A stretch of DNA of 55,787 bases from Planctomycetota bacterium. Lineage in GTDB: Bacteria > Planctomycetota > UBA1135 > GCA-002686595. Within the stretch, counting starts at the first letter, position 1. Each line of letters begins with the position of its first letter. This document shows positions 8,685 to 18,007 of this stretch, piece by piece. The position numbers and the translations under genes were made by a program. Location: the NCBI GenBank assembly GCA_009691855.1, contig SIAI01000028.1, forward strand, positions 1-55,787, in the 5' to 3' direction. The notes under the pieces are model-generated. The model saw nothing but the letters and a program-made list of their open reading frames with translations. It did no database searches and had not been told where the DNA came from.

Positions 8685-9719
8685 GTGAAATTCCAGGACT
8701 ACTACGAAGCGTTGGGCGTCGCGCGCGGTGCCTCGGCCGAGGACATCAAGAAGGCCTACCGCAAGCTGGCCCTCAAGTGGCACCCCGACCGCCACAAGGA
8801 GGAGAAGCGCGCGGAAGCGGAGGAGCGTTTCAAGCACATCAGCGAGGCCTACGAGGTGCTCTCCGACCCGGAGAAGCGTAAGCGCTTCGATCGCTTCGGC
8901 GAGCACTGGAAGCAGGGCGAGGAGTTCGCTCCGCCGCCGGGCGAGCGCACCATGAGCCGCGAGGACTTCGAGCGTTCTTTCGGCGCGGGCAGCGGCGGCG
9001 GCTTCTCGGACTTCTTCTCCAGCCTCTTCGGCGAGGACCTGCGGCGCGACTTCGGCAGCGGCGGCGGCGCGCGCCACGCGCGCTTCCGCCAGCGCGGCGT
9101 GGACGTGCGCGGCGAGCTGCACCTCAGCGCGACCCAGGCCGTCGAGCGCGGCAAGCACGAGTTCACCATTCCCGCCGCCGCCGCCTGCCCGCGCTGCGGC
9201 GGAGTCGGCTTCGTGGGCGCCAGCGGCGGCCGCGAGCACGTCTGTCCGACCTGCGCCGGCGTGGGCCAGGTGCACAGCGACAAGCGCGTCGAGCTGGCCA
9301 TCCCCGAGGGTGTGCGCGATGGCCTCGAGCTGCGCCTGAAGGGCCTGGGGGAAGCGGGCGAGGGCGGGCCGGCCGGCGACCTCTACCTCATGCTGCGCAT
9401 CGACTCCGACGACGCGCTGCGGGTGAAGGGCAGCGACCTCGAGGCCGAGCTCGCCGTCGCGCCCTGGGATGCGCTCCTCGGCACCAAGGCCGAGCTGAGG
9501 ACGCCGCTCGGCACGGCCACGCTCACGGTGCCGCCCGAGACGCCCGCCGGGACGCGCCTGCGCCTGCGCGGCCAGGGCCTGGCCACGGCGGAGGGCGGAC
9601 GCGGCGATCTCTTCGCCGTCGTGCGCCTGGTGCTGCCGAAGACGCTCAGCCCCCGCCAGCGCGAGCTGCTGCGCGAACTCGCCGGGCGGGAGGCCGCCGA
9701 AGCGAGGCCGAAGCGATGA
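8685..9719 (+). CDS. DnaJ/CbpA-type co-chaperone with reduced zinc finger
   Basis: 344 residues. The N-terminal J domain carries HPD at 33-35 ([12 protein letters not shown]) and the [15 protein letters not shown] signature, so it should stimulate a DnaK ATPase. A Gly/Phe-rich linker ([13 protein letters not shown]) follows. The central region has only two Cys pairs, CPRCGG at 168-171 and CPTCAG at 187-190, where classical DnaJ has four CxxCxGxG repeats; they may bind one zinc. The DnaJ C-terminal substrate-binding domains follow ([30 protein letters not shown]). The GTG start follows a TAGAAT box with no Shine-Dalgarno. Its end overlaps the cbpM-like gene by ATGA. Confidence 0.92.
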   Translation: MKFQDYYEALGVARGASAEDIKKAYRKLALKWHPDRHKEEKRAEAEERFKHISEAYEVLSDPEKRKRFDRFGEHWKQGEEFAPPPGERTMSREDFERSFGAGSGGGFSDFFSSLFGEDLRRDFGSGGGARHARFRQRGVDVRGELHLSATQAVERGKHEFTIPAAAACPRCGGVGFVGASGGREHVCPTCAGVGQVHSDKRVELAIPEGVRDGLELRLKGLGEAGEGGPAGDLYLMLRIDSDDALRVKGSDLEAELAVAPWDALLGTKAELRTPLGTATLTVPPETPAGTRLRLRGQGLATAEGGRGDLFAVVRLVLPKTLSPRQRELLRELAGREAAEARPKR

Positions 9720-9961
9720 GCACGCGCCTCGAGATCCACGGCGAGTGGTTCGTCACGCTGGCGACGGCGGCCGAGTGCTATCACGTCGAGCTGCGCACGA
9801 TCGAGGCGGTCTTCGCGCACGGCCTGCTCGGCCCCGGCGAGCGCGTGGGCGACTCCTTCGCCTTCCCGGAGCGCGAGCTCGACCGTCTGGCGCTCGTGCT
9901 GCGCTGGCACCGCCACCACGGCTTCGACCTCGAAGCCGTGCTGGGGTTCCTCGGAGGCTGA
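9716..9961 (+). CDS. cbpM: CbpM-like chaperone modulator
   Basis: An 81-residue protein resembling the MerR-related CbpM family, which in other bacteria binds the J domain of CbpA and modulates it. The segment [25 protein letters not shown] looks like the compact helix-turn-helix of CbpM, followed by [24 protein letters not shown]. The start codon overlaps the stop of the DnaJ/CbpA gene (ATGA), so the two are translationally coupled; this arrangement is typical of cbpA-cbpM and supports the call on such a short protein. Confidence 0.8.
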   Translation: MSTRLEIHGEWFVTLATAAECYHVELRTIEAVFAHGLLGPGERVGDSFAFPERELDRLALVLRWHRHHGFDLEAVLGFLGG

Positions 9962-10133
9962 GCCGGAGCGGGGTCCGCCGGGGATTCGAGGCGATCGCGG
10001 GTCGTGCGCCGCCCGTGCCGCAGGGCGCAGGCTCCTCCTTCCTACCGCCGTGCGCGCTCCGGTTCCGAACGCGCCTCAATTGCCCGTGGTCGTACCCTAG
10101 TTGCTTGCTCGACGGTACGATCGCGCGTCGGCG

Positions 10134-13100
10134 ATGTACGCCCTCCCGAAAGTCCGCTCGAGCACCTGGCTGTTGGCCGGGTTCTTGGCGTCGCTGACGC
10201 ACGCGGGCGGCACCGAGAACGAGCGCGCGCCGGTGCCCGTGCGCTATGGCCGCGACGTGCGCCCGATCCTGTCCGACCGCTGCTTCGTGTGCCACGGGCC
10301 GGATCCGGGGAAGCGCCAGGCGGATCTGCGCTTGGACCTGTTCGAGACCGCCACCGCGGCGCGCGAGCACGGTCCCGCGATCGTGCCGGGCGCCCCGGAG
10401 AAGAGCGAGGCCTGGCGGCGCATCACGACCGACGACGCCGAGGATCACATGCCGCCGCCGACCTCGAGCCGCAAGCCGCTGAGCGCGAGCGAGCGCGAGC
10501 TCATCGGGCGCTGGATCGAGGACGGCGCGAAGTACGAACCGCACTGGGCCTTCGTGGCGCCCGTGCGCCCGAGCGTGCCGAGCCCGCGCGACGGCGGGCG
10601 CAACGTCGTCGATCGCTTCGTGCGCGCGAAGCTCGAGCAGGAGGGCGTCGCGCCGAGTCCGGAGGCGAGCCCCGAGGCCCAGCTGCGGCGTCTGTTCCTC
10701 GACCTCACCGGCTTGCCGCCGACGCCCGAAGAACTCGCCGCCTACCTCGCCGACGCGGATCCCGCGCGCTACGAGCACCAGCTCACGCGCCTCTTCACCA
10801 CCGAGCCATACCGGGCGCGCTACGCAGAGCGCATGGCCACCCCGTGGATGGACCAGGCGCGCTACGCCGACACCAGCGGCATCCACATGGACGCCGGGCG
10901 CCAGTCCTGGCTGTGGCGCGACTGGGTGCTCGCCGCGTACCGCGACAACCTGCCCTTCGACCGCTTCCTGACCGAGCAGCTGGCCGGGGACCTGCTGCCC
11001 GACGCCACGGTCGCGCAGAAGATCGCCAGCGGGTTCAACCGCAACCACGTGACCACCGACGAGGGCGGTGCGATCGACGAGGAGTACAAGGTCGAGTACG
11101 CGGTCGATCGCACGGCCACGACGGGCGCGGTGTTCCTGGGCCTGACGCTGGGCTGCGCGCGTTGCCACGAGCACAAGTTCGACCCCGTCAGCCAGGACGA
11201 GTTCTACCGCTTCTACGCGTTCTTCAACTCCAACGAGGAGCCCGGGCTGTACTCGCAGGTGCCGGACGCGAACCGCGCGCTCGAGCCGTTCCTGGTGGTG
11301 CCCACGGCCGAGCAGGCGGCGCGGCGCAGCGAGCTCGACGCGAGCATCGCGGGCGAGCAGGCCGCGCTGGAGCGACCGGCGCCGGGCGAGGACGAGGCGC
11401 GCGCTGCGTTCTTCGCCGAACTCGAGCGCTCGAGCGGGCTGGTGTGGGCCGCGAGCACGCTGAACGCGGCCACCTCGGCCGAGGGCGCGACGCTCACGCC
11501 GCAGCCGGACGGCTCGGTGCTCGTCTCGGGCGCGAATCCGGCGCAGGACGAGCACGAGCTGAAGCTGCGCACGAACGCCACCGGACTGCGGCTGCTGGCG
11601 CTCGAGGCCCTGGGCGATCCGAGTTTCTTCGAGGGCCGCGTGGGCCGTTCCGACAACGGCAACGCCGTGCTCTCCGGCATCACGGCCGAGGCGGTCTCGA
11701 TTCGAGATCCCAAGAAACGGCAGGCGCTGCACTTTGGCTGGGCCTGGGCCGATCACGAGCAACCCGACGGCGAGTTCGGCATCACGGCCGCGCTCGACCC
11801 AGACCAGAACGGCTGGGCTGTGGACGCGCACCGCGTGCCGGGTGGTCGCGTGGCGTTGTTCCTGGCCGACGAGCCCTTCGGCTTCGCGGGCGGCACCGAG
11901 GTGGTCGTGCACCTCGTCTATCGCTCGGTCTACGCGCAGCACGTCTTCGGCCGCGTGCGCTTCGCGCTCGGCGCGCTCGCCGCGGCGGGGCTCGACGCGC
12001 TGCCCGCGGCGGCCAGCGACTGGCTCGTGGCCGGGCCCTTCGCGACCGAGCCCAACCCCGCCGGCTACACGGCGAGCTTCGGGCCCGAGCTCGACCTGGC
12101 CCTGGATCGCTCCAAGGACTTCGCCGGCCAGCGCTGGCGCTTCGAGCAGCGCTTCCCCGACGGGCGCGTGAACGGCGAGCTCGCCGACGGCGTCAACGTG
12201 CACTACCTCGGGCGCAAGCTGTTCGTGCCCAGCGCGCGCAGGCAGACGGTCGCGCTCGGCAGCGACGACGGCTACCGCCTGTTCCTGGACGGCGTCGAGG
12301 TCAGCTCGCGCCAGGTGGACCGTGCCGTTGCCGCGGACCAGGACCAGGTCGAGCTGACCTTGGCCGCCGGCGCGCACACGCTGGTGTTCGAGATCGTGAA
12401 CACGGGTGGTCAGGCGGGCTTCACCTGGAAGCCCGCGCGGCGCGAGACGGAGCTGACGGGCGAGCTCCTGGTCGCGCTGTTGCCGCGCACGGCTCGCTCG
12501 GGCGAACGCGAGAGCGCGCTCGCCGTGGCCTGGCGCCTGGCCTTCTCGGCCGACTATCGCGCGCACCGCGAGCGCATCGCCGCCGCCCAGAAGGAACTCG
12601 CCGAGCTCGAGGCGGCCACGCCGCGCACGATGGTGATGCAGGAGCTCGCCATGCCGCGCGAGACCTTCGTGCTGACGCGCGGCGCCTACGACCACCCCGA
12701 CCCGAAACGCTCGGTGACGCGCGGCGTGCCGGCCGCGCTCGGCGCGCTGCCCGCCGACGCGCCGCAGAACCGTCTGGGTCTGGCGCGCTGGATGACGGCG
12801 CCCGAAAACCCGCTGGTGGCGCGCGTGGCCGTGAATCGCCTGTGGGAGCTCGTCTTCGGCACGGGGCTCGTGCGCAGCAGCGAGGACTTCGGACTGCAGG
12901 GCGAGTGGCCCTCGCACCCGGAGCTGCTCGACTGGCTGGCGCTCGAGTTCCGCGAGAGCGGCTGGGACGTGCAGCACATGCTGCGCCTGTTCGTGGAGAG
13001 CGCCACCTACCGCCAGAGCTCGCGCGTGCGCCCCGAACTCAAGGAGCGCGATCCCGACGACCGCTGGCTCGCCTACCTACCCAAGAAGCGCCTCTCGGCC

Positions 13101-13718
13101 GAGGCCATCCGCGACCAGGCGCTGTACGTGAGCGGCTTGCTCGTCGAGCACCTCGGCGGCCGCTCGGTGAAACCCTACCAGCCCGACGGCCTGTGGCAGG
13201 AGGTCGCCATGCTGCAGTCGAACACGCGCGAGTACGTGCGCGGCATGGGCGACGAGCTGTGGCGACGCAGCCTGTACACCTACTGGAAGCGCGCCTGCCC
13301 GCCGCCGTCCCTGCTGACTTTCGACGCACCCACGCGCGAGTTCTGCACGATCCGCCGCGCCTCGACGAACACGCCGCTGCAGGCGCTGGCGCTGTGGAAC
13401 GACGAGCAGTTCGTGGAGGCCGCGCGCGCGCTGGCCGCACGCACCCTGAGCGAGCCCGCGGCCGACGAGGGCGCGCGCCTGGCGCGGCTCTTCACGCGCT
13501 GCGCGGCGCGCGCGCCCGCCGCGGACGAGCTTTCCCTGCTGGCGCGTACGCTGGCCGAGTTCCGCGCGCGCTACGCGGCCGCGCCCGACGACGCGCGCGC
13601 GCTGCTCGAGGTGGGCGAGAGCATGACACCCGCCGAGCTCGATCCGGTCGAACTGGCCAGCTGGACGCTGCTCGCCAATGCACTGCTCAACCTGGACGAG
13701 GTCTTGACGCGCGGCTGA
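10134..13718 (+). CDS. Planctomycete cytochrome c / DUF1549 / DUF1553 protein
   Basis: 1194 residues, exported (hydrophobic WLLAGFLASLTHAGG). A first c-type heme site CFVCH (50-54) lies in a PSCyt1-like domain. DUF1549 follows with a second heme motif CARCHEH (341-345, LTLGCARCHEHKFDP). A central PA14-like β-domain (about 640-760, GSDDGYRLFLDGVEV) is inserted before DUF1553 (about 847-1190, RLGLARWMTAPENPLVARV). Such proteins are a hallmark of Planctomycetes and are usually encoded beside DUF1501 proteins; they are thought to act in periplasmic polysaccharide breakdown or electron transfer, but no reaction is proven. ATG at 10134 is preferred over upstream TTG codons because it gives a normal signal peptide. 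First gene of a three-gene operon. Confidence 0.92.
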   Translation: MYALPKVRSSTWLLAGFLASLTHAGGTENERAPVPVRYGRDVRPILSDRCFVCHGPDPGKRQADLRLDLFETATAAREHGPAIVPGAPEKSEAWRRITTDDAEDHMPPPTSSRKPLSASERELIGRWIEDGAKYEPHWAFVAPVRPSVPSPRDGGRNVVDRFVRAKLEQEGVAPSPEASPEAQLRRLFLDLTGLPPTPEELAAYLADADPARYEHQLTRLFTTEPYRARYAERMATPWMDQARYADTSGIHMDAGRQSWLWRDWVLAAYRDNLPFDRFLTEQLAGDLLPDATVAQKIASGFNRNHVTTDEGGAIDEEYKVEYAVDRTATTGAVFLGLTLGCARCHEHKFDPVSQDEFYRFYAFFNSNEEPGLYSQVPDANRALEPFLVVPTAEQAARRSELDASIAGEQAALERPAPGEDEARAAFFAELERSSGLVWAASTLNAATSAEGATLTPQPDGSVLVSGANPAQDEHELKLRTNATGLRLLALEALGDPSFFEGRVGRSDNGNAVLSGITAEAVSIRDPKKRQALHFGWAWADHEQPDGEFGITAALDPDQNGWAVDAHRVPGGRVALFLADEPFGFAGGTEVVVHLVYRSVYAQHVFGRVRFALGALAAAGLDALPAAASDWLVAGPFATEPNPAGYTASFGPELDLALDRSKDFAGQRWRFEQRFPDGRVNGELADGVNVHYLGRKLFVPSARRQTVALGSDDGYRLFLDGVEVSSRQVDRAVAADQDQVELTLAAGAHTLVFEIVNTGGQAGFTWKPARRETELTGELLVALLPRTARSGERESALAVAWRLAFSADYRAHRERIAAAQKELAELEAATPRTMVMQELAMPRETFVLTRGAYDHPDPKRSVTRGVPAALGALPADAPQNRLGLARWMTAPENPLVARVAVNRLWELVFGTGLVRSSEDFGLQGEWPSHPELLDWLALEFRESGWDVQHMLRLFVESATYRQSSRVRPELKERDPDDRWLAYLPKKRLSAEAIRDQALYVSGLLVEHLGGRSVKPYQPDGLWQEVAMLQSNTREYVRGMGDELWRRSLYTYWKRACPPPSLLTFDAPTREFCTIRRASTNTPLQALALWNDEQFVEAARALAARTLSEPAADEGARLARLFTRCAARAPAADELSLLARTLAEFRARYAAAPDDARALLEVGESMTPAELDPVELASWTLLANALLNLDEVLTRG

Positions 13719-13720
13719 CC

Positions 13721-15157
13721 ATGGAACCCACAAACCCGCTCTTCGATCTGGGCCTGACCTTGACACGCCGGCGCTTCTTCGCGCGCAGCGCGGGCACGCT
13801 GGGCGCTGCGCTGGGCACGAGCGCGCTCGGGCACTGCCTGGGCCTCGACCCGGTCACTGCGCTGGCGCCGCGCGCGCGGCGCGTCATCTACATGCACATG
13901 GAGGGCGCGCCCTCGCAGATCGACCTGTGGGACCACAAGCCCGAGTTGCGCGCGCGCTTCAACCAGGACCTGCCCGACTCGATCCGCCAGGGCCAGCGCC
14001 TGACGGGCATGACCTCGGGCCAGACGCGCTTCCCGGTCGCGCCCTCGATCTTCAAGTTCACGCGCTACAAGAACAACCAGGACGGCGTGTGGATCAGCGA
14101 GCTCATGCCCTTCACCGGCAAGGTGGCGCACGAGCTGTGCTTGATCCACTCGATGCACACCGAGGCCATCAACCACGAGCCCGGCATCACCTTCTTCCAG
14201 ACCGGCAACCAGCAGCCAGGCCGACCCTCGTTCGGCGCCTGGTGCAGCTACGGCCTGGGCAGCATGAACCAGAATCTGCCGGCCTTCGCGGTGATGATCA
14301 CGCAGGGCAAGGGCAACATGCAGGCGCTCTCGGCGCGCTTCTGGGGCTCGGGTTTCCTGCCCAGCGAGCACCAGGGCTGCAAGCTGCGCTCGGCCGGCGA
14401 TCCGGTGCTGTATCTCGAGGATCCGCCGGGCGTCACGCGCACGGATCGGCGCCACATGCTGGACCTGGTGAGCGCACTGAACGAGCGCGAGGCCGAGCGC
14501 TCGCTCGACCCCGAGGTGCGCACGCGCATCGCGCAATACGAGATGGCCTATCGCATGCAGATGTCGGTGCCCGAGCTGACCGACTTCCGCGACGAGAGCG
14601 AGGAGACGCTGGCGCTGTACGGGCCGGAGGTGCGCACGCCCGGCTCCTTCGCGGCCAACTGCTTGCTCGCGCGGCGCCTGGCCGAGCGCGGCGTGCGCTT
14701 CATCCAGCTGTACATGCGCGGCTGGGACCAGCACGGCAACCTCCCCGGCGAGATCCGCCTGCAGGCGGCGGCGGTCGATCAGCCGCAGGCGGCGCTGCTC
14801 ACCGACCTGCGCCGGCGCGGGCTGCTCGACGAGACGCTGGTGCTGTGGGGCGGCGAGTTCGGGCGCACGGTGTACTCGCAGGGCGAGCTCTCGACCACCA
14901 GCTACGGCCGCGACCACCATCCGCGCTGCTTCAGCGTGTGGGCCGCGGGCGGCGGCATCCGTCCGGGCGTGAGCTACGGCAAGACCGATGAGTACAGCTA
15001 CAACATCGTCGAGAACCCGCTGGCCGTGCACGACCTGCACGCGACGCTCTTGCACTGCCTCGGCCTGCAGCACGACAAGCTCGTCTACCGCCACCAGGGC
15101 CGCGACTTCCGCCTGACGGACGTGTTCGGGCGCGTGGTGCCGGAACTCTTGGCGTGA
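13721..15157 (+). CDS. DUF1501 domain protein, Tat-exported
   Basis: 478 residues. The N-terminus has a twin-arginine signal (LTRRRFFARSAGTLGAALG), so it is probably exported folded. The rest is DUF1501, a sulfatase/alkaline-phosphatase-like fold: YMHMEGAPSQIDLWDHKP at the start, a central EHQGCKLRSAGDPV segment, and late metal-site-like motifs GEFGRTVYSQG and GRDHHPRCFSVWAAGG. The family's activity is unknown; it almost always accompanies a DUF1549/DUF1553 partner, as here, two bases downstream of that gene's stop. The stop overlaps the GTG start of the next gene, so all three should be co-translated. Confidence 0.93.
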   Translation: MEPTNPLFDLGLTLTRRRFFARSAGTLGAALGTSALGHCLGLDPVTALAPRARRVIYMHMEGAPSQIDLWDHKPELRARFNQDLPDSIRQGQRLTGMTSGQTRFPVAPSIFKFTRYKNNQDGVWISELMPFTGKVAHELCLIHSMHTEAINHEPGITFFQTGNQQPGRPSFGAWCSYGLGSMNQNLPAFAVMITQGKGNMQALSARFWGSGFLPSEHQGCKLRSAGDPVLYLEDPPGVTRTDRRHMLDLVSALNEREAERSLDPEVRTRIAQYEMAYRMQMSVPELTDFRDESEETLALYGPEVRTPGSFAANCLLARRLAERGVRFIQLYMRGWDQHGNLPGEIRLQAAAVDQPQAALLTDLRRRGLLDETLVLWGGEFGRTVYSQGELSTTSYGRDHHPRCFSVWAAGGGIRPGVSYGKTDEYSYNIVENPLAVHDLHATLLHCLGLQHDKLVYRHQGRDFRLTDVFGRVVPELLA

Positions 15158-16791
15158 GTCCGATCCTGCAAGTCTTCGGGCGTCTGCACCCGCTGCTCCT
15201 GCACCTGCCGATCGGGTTGCTCTTCGGCGCGCTGTTGCTCGAGCTCTTGACCTCGATGGGCATGCTCCAGCGTCGCGCCTTCGCGCTGTACCTGTGGGGC
15301 GCCGCGCTCAGCGCGTGCCTCACGGCCTCGGCGGGCTGGGTGCTCGGACACGAAGAGGGTTACGACGCCGCGACGCTGGAGCGCCACGAGCAGCTCGGGA
15401 TCGCGCTCGCCGCGCTCGCGCTGGTCGCGGCGTTGCTGCACGATCCGAGCGGACGCTCCCGCCTGCGCCTCGGGCTCGCGCGCGCGTGCCTGCTGGCGAG
15501 CTGTGCGTTCTTGCTGCCCGCGGGGCACCTAGGCTCTACGCTCACACATGGCGACGACTGGCTCGACGGGCCGCGCCCGCGCGCGCTCGAGGTCGTGCCG
15601 GTGACGGCGCAGGTGAGCGGCGACATGGCTGCGACGGTGGGGGCGCCGGACAGCGCGGCACCGAGCCCGGTGGCGCAGCCCGAGACCTACGCCGAGGTCG
15701 TCGCGCCGATCTTCGCCGAGCGCTGCGCGAGATGCCACGGCGCGAAGAAGCACAAGGGCGGGCTGCGCCTCGACTCGCCCGCGGGTCTGCTGGCCGGCGG
15801 CGAGGACGGGCCCGTGCTCGTGCCGGGCGATGTCGCGGCGAGTCCGCTATTGCTGCGCGCGAGGCTGCCGCTGGAGCACGAGGACCACATGCCGCCCGAG
15901 GGCAAGCCGCAGCCGACGGCCGCGGAGCTGGCGGCGCTCGAGAGCTGGGTTGCTGCGGGCGCGCCGTTCGGTTCGGCGAGCCGCGCCGCGCCGGCAGCGG
16001 CGCCCATTGCGGAGGCCACGCCCGTGGATGCGCCCACGAAGACGGAGGGCGCGAAGGCGCACGCCGAGGCGGCGAACGTCCAGCGCGTCGCGGCTCTGGC
16101 GGCGCTCGACGCGGCCTTCGTGCACCACGAGCCGGTGCAGGCCGGCGCGAACGGGCTCGTGCTCGACGTGGCCGCGGTCGCGCCGAGCTTCGGCGACGCC
16201 GAGCTGGAGCGCCTCGTCGTGCCGCTGGCCGCCGACGTGGTCGAGCTGGTGCTGGCGCGCAGCGCGGTGGACGACGCGGCGCTGAGCTCGATCGCGCGCT
16301 TCCCGGCGCTCGTGCGCCTCGACCTGCGCGCCACGCAGGTCACCGACGCGGGCCTCGCCGCGCTGGCCGGCCACGCGACGCTGGCGGAGCTCGTCCTGGC
16401 GCAGACGAAGCTCTCCGACGCCTCCGTGGACGTGCTGCTCGGCCTGCCGCAGCTCGCCAAGGTCGCGCTGTGGAACTCGGGCGTGAGCCCCGCCGGCCTG
16501 GCGCGCCTGCGCGCGCGCGCCGGCCTCGTCGTGAACGCCGGCGACGAGCCGCCCGCCGAGCCGCTGGAGAGCGAGGGCGAGCTCGCCTTCAGCAGCGAGC
16601 GCGCGCTGCCCGGCGCGGAGCTCGTGCCCGAGAGCCTGCGTCCGATCAACGCCACCTGCCCGGTCTCCGGCAGCCCGGTGAACCCGAAGTACGCCGTGCT
16701 GCACGAGGGCCGCGTGATCGGCTTCTGCTGCCCGAACTGCCCCAAGGAGTTCTGGACCGATCCGGCCAAGTTCGCGGCGAAGCTGCCCTGA
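15154..16791 (+). CDS. Membrane cytochrome c - LRR - YHS/TRASH-like fusion protein
   Basis: 545 residues. Residues 1-115 contain about four membrane helices of DUF2231 type (LHPLLLHLPIGLLFGALLL; GAALSACLTASAGWVLG). A PSCyt1-type cytochrome c domain follows, with CARCHG at 191-196 and a distal DHMPPEG. Next is a set of leucine-rich repeats (about 340-470, LVRLDLRATQVTDAGLAAL). The C-terminal 45 residues have NATCPVSGSPVNPKY and FCCPNCPKEF, a YHS/TRASH-like metal-binding module. It probably anchors the exported cytochrome system at the membrane; the metal-site role is inferred. It starts with GTG overlapping the DUF1501 stop (GTGA). Confidence 0.88.
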   Translation: MSPILQVFGRLHPLLLHLPIGLLFGALLLELLTSMGMLQRRAFALYLWGAALSACLTASAGWVLGHEEGYDAATLERHEQLGIALAALALVAALLHDPSGRSRLRLGLARACLLASCAFLLPAGHLGSTLTHGDDWLDGPRPRALEVVPVTAQVSGDMAATVGAPDSAAPSPVAQPETYAEVVAPIFAERCARCHGAKKHKGGLRLDSPAGLLAGGEDGPVLVPGDVAASPLLLRARLPLEHEDHMPPEGKPQPTAAELAALESWVAAGAPFGSASRAAPAAAPIAEATPVDAPTKTEGAKAHAEAANVQRVAALAALDAAFVHHEPVQAGANGLVLDVAAVAPSFGDAELERLVVPLAADVVELVLARSAVDDAALSSIARFPALVRLDLRATQVTDAGLAALAGHATLAELVLAQTKLSDASVDVLLGLPQLAKVALWNSGVSPAGLARLRARAGLVVNAGDEPPAEPLESEGELAFSSERALPGAELVPESLRPINATCPVSGSPVNPKYAVLHEGRVIGFCCPNCPKEFWTDPAKFAAKLP

Positions 16792-16818
16792 CTCGAACTC
16801 GCTGCCTTGCGGAGCGCC

Positions 16819-17919
16819 TCAGCGCGCTGTCTGCGCCGCCTTGCGCGCGGCGAGGCTGGCGATCCAGGCCTGCTCGAGCGGCCGGATCAGCGCGTTGCCG
16901 TTCGTGCCGTTGGTCAGGATCACGAGCGCGTCGCCGCTCTCCGGGGCGAGCACGAGCTGCGCCATCCAGCCCTGGTTCGCGCCGCCGTGACCGACGAGGT
17001 GCACGCCTTGCTCATCACGGATCTCGTAGCCCAGGCCGTAGCCGCTCGAGGCCGGCGCGGGCGACTGCATGAGCTCGATCGTGGCCGGCTCCAGCACGGG
17101 ATTCGCTCCAAAGCGGGCCAGTGAGGCGATGGCGAAGCGCGCGAGGTCTTCGGGCGTGGTCTGCAAGCCAGCGGCGGCGAGCTCCGCGAAGGCGGGGCCG
17201 CCGCTCGTCAGCGGCTGGCCGCGCTCGTCGTAGGGCGTGGCCGCGGCAGCGAGGACCTCTTCCGTCCAGCCGTAGGCCGAGTGCGTCATGCCCAGCGGCG
17301 CGAGCACCTTCGCGCGCATGTGCTCGGCGAAGCCCGCTCCGCTGGTCTCCTCCAGGAGCAGCTGCGCCAGCGTGTAGCCGCCGCCCGAGTACTTCCAGCG
17401 CGTGCCGGGCACGGCCTCGAGGCGCACGTCGCCGGCGCCGTTCGTGTCGCCGCTCAGCGAGGCCTCGAGCGAGGGAATCGCGTGCGGCGGCCAGAAGCCC
17501 GGATAGCCGTGCAGCGAGAGGCCGGCGGTGTGCGAGAGCAGGCGCCGCAACGTGACGCCGGCGGCGTCGAAGCTCGACTCGGGCAGTTGCCAGCGCTCGA
17601 GCCGCACCGGCGCGTCGAGCACGAGCTTGCCCTCCTCGACCATGTCCATCAGGCCCCAGGCCGCGACCGTCTTCGAGATCGAGCCGATGTTGAACACCGT
17701 CGAGCCGCTGACCTCGCGCTCGGCGGCGAGATCGGCGAAGCCACAGCCGAGCGTCCAGGCGAGCTTGCCCTCGCGCACCAGCGCCAGGCCCACCCCCGGC
17801 ACGTGCTGTTTCTCCGTCAGCTCCCAGCCCAGGCGCTCCAGCTCTTCGCGCAGCGCGTCGCCGCCGCCGTGGAGGAGCGGGAGCGCCGCGAGAACGGACG
17901 AGACGAGAGCCACCGACAT
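16819..17919 (-). CDS. Serine hydrolase, β-lactamase/class C family, secreted
   Basis: 366 residues from ATG at 17919. A signal-like start (MSVALVSSVLAALPLLHGG) precedes a class C β-lactamase/penicillin-binding fold. The SxxK motif is SISK in FNIGSISKTVAAWG, the tyrosine motif is YSGGGY, and VGHGGANQGW supplies the third motif, so all catalytic parts are present. Likely an exported esterase or D-aminopeptidase-like enzyme; the substrate is unknown. The internal ATG is favoured over one at 17964 because GAGG lies 8 bases upstream and the signal peptide then starts normally. It is divergent from the superoxide dismutase gene. Compare the degenerate relative at 31095-32114. Confidence 0.88.
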   Translation of the reverse strand: MSVALVSSVLAALPLLHGGGDALREELERLGWELTEKQHVPGVGLALVREGKLAWTLGCGFADLAAEREVSGSTVFNIGSISKTVAAWGLMDMVEEGKLVLDAPVRLERWQLPESSFDAAGVTLRRLLSHTAGLSLHGYPGFWPPHAIPSLEASLSGDTNGAGDVRLEAVPGTRWKYSGGGYTLAQLLLEETSGAGFAEHMRAKVLAPLGMTHSAYGWTEEVLAAAATPYDERGQPLTSGGPAFAELAAAGLQTTPEDLARFAIASLARFGANPVLEPATIELMQSPAPASSGYGLGYEIRDEQGVHLVGHGGANQGWMAQLVLAPESGDALVILTNGTNGNALIRPLEQAWIASLAARKAAQTAR

Positions 17920-17974
17920 GAGCGAGCCTCGCAGAGGGTTACAGCGTCGCCGCGAACGGCGCAAAGGCGAACTC

Positions 17975-17980
17975 TATACT
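17975..17980 (+). promoter_or_regulatory. Putative -10 box of the superoxide dismutase gene
   Basis: TATACT is followed by a 27-base leader that holds the ribosome site AGGAG. No good -35 is seen 17 bases upstream. Confidence 0.4.
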
Positions 17981-18007
17981 CTCGCCTCCCTTACCAGGAG
18001 CCCTTCC

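Noticed and set aside
9753..12977. A 1074-codon open frame on the minus strand
   Set aside because: Its composition is Arg/His/Ala-rich with no family motifs, and it lies opposite strong plus-strand genes; high GC leaves such antisense frames open.
10004..15157. A single open frame of 1717 codons on the plus strand
   Set aside because: Only its last 478 codons (from 13721) are a protein; the first part is an Arg/Ala-rich shadow of the DUF1549/DUF1553 gene in another frame, so no fusion exists.
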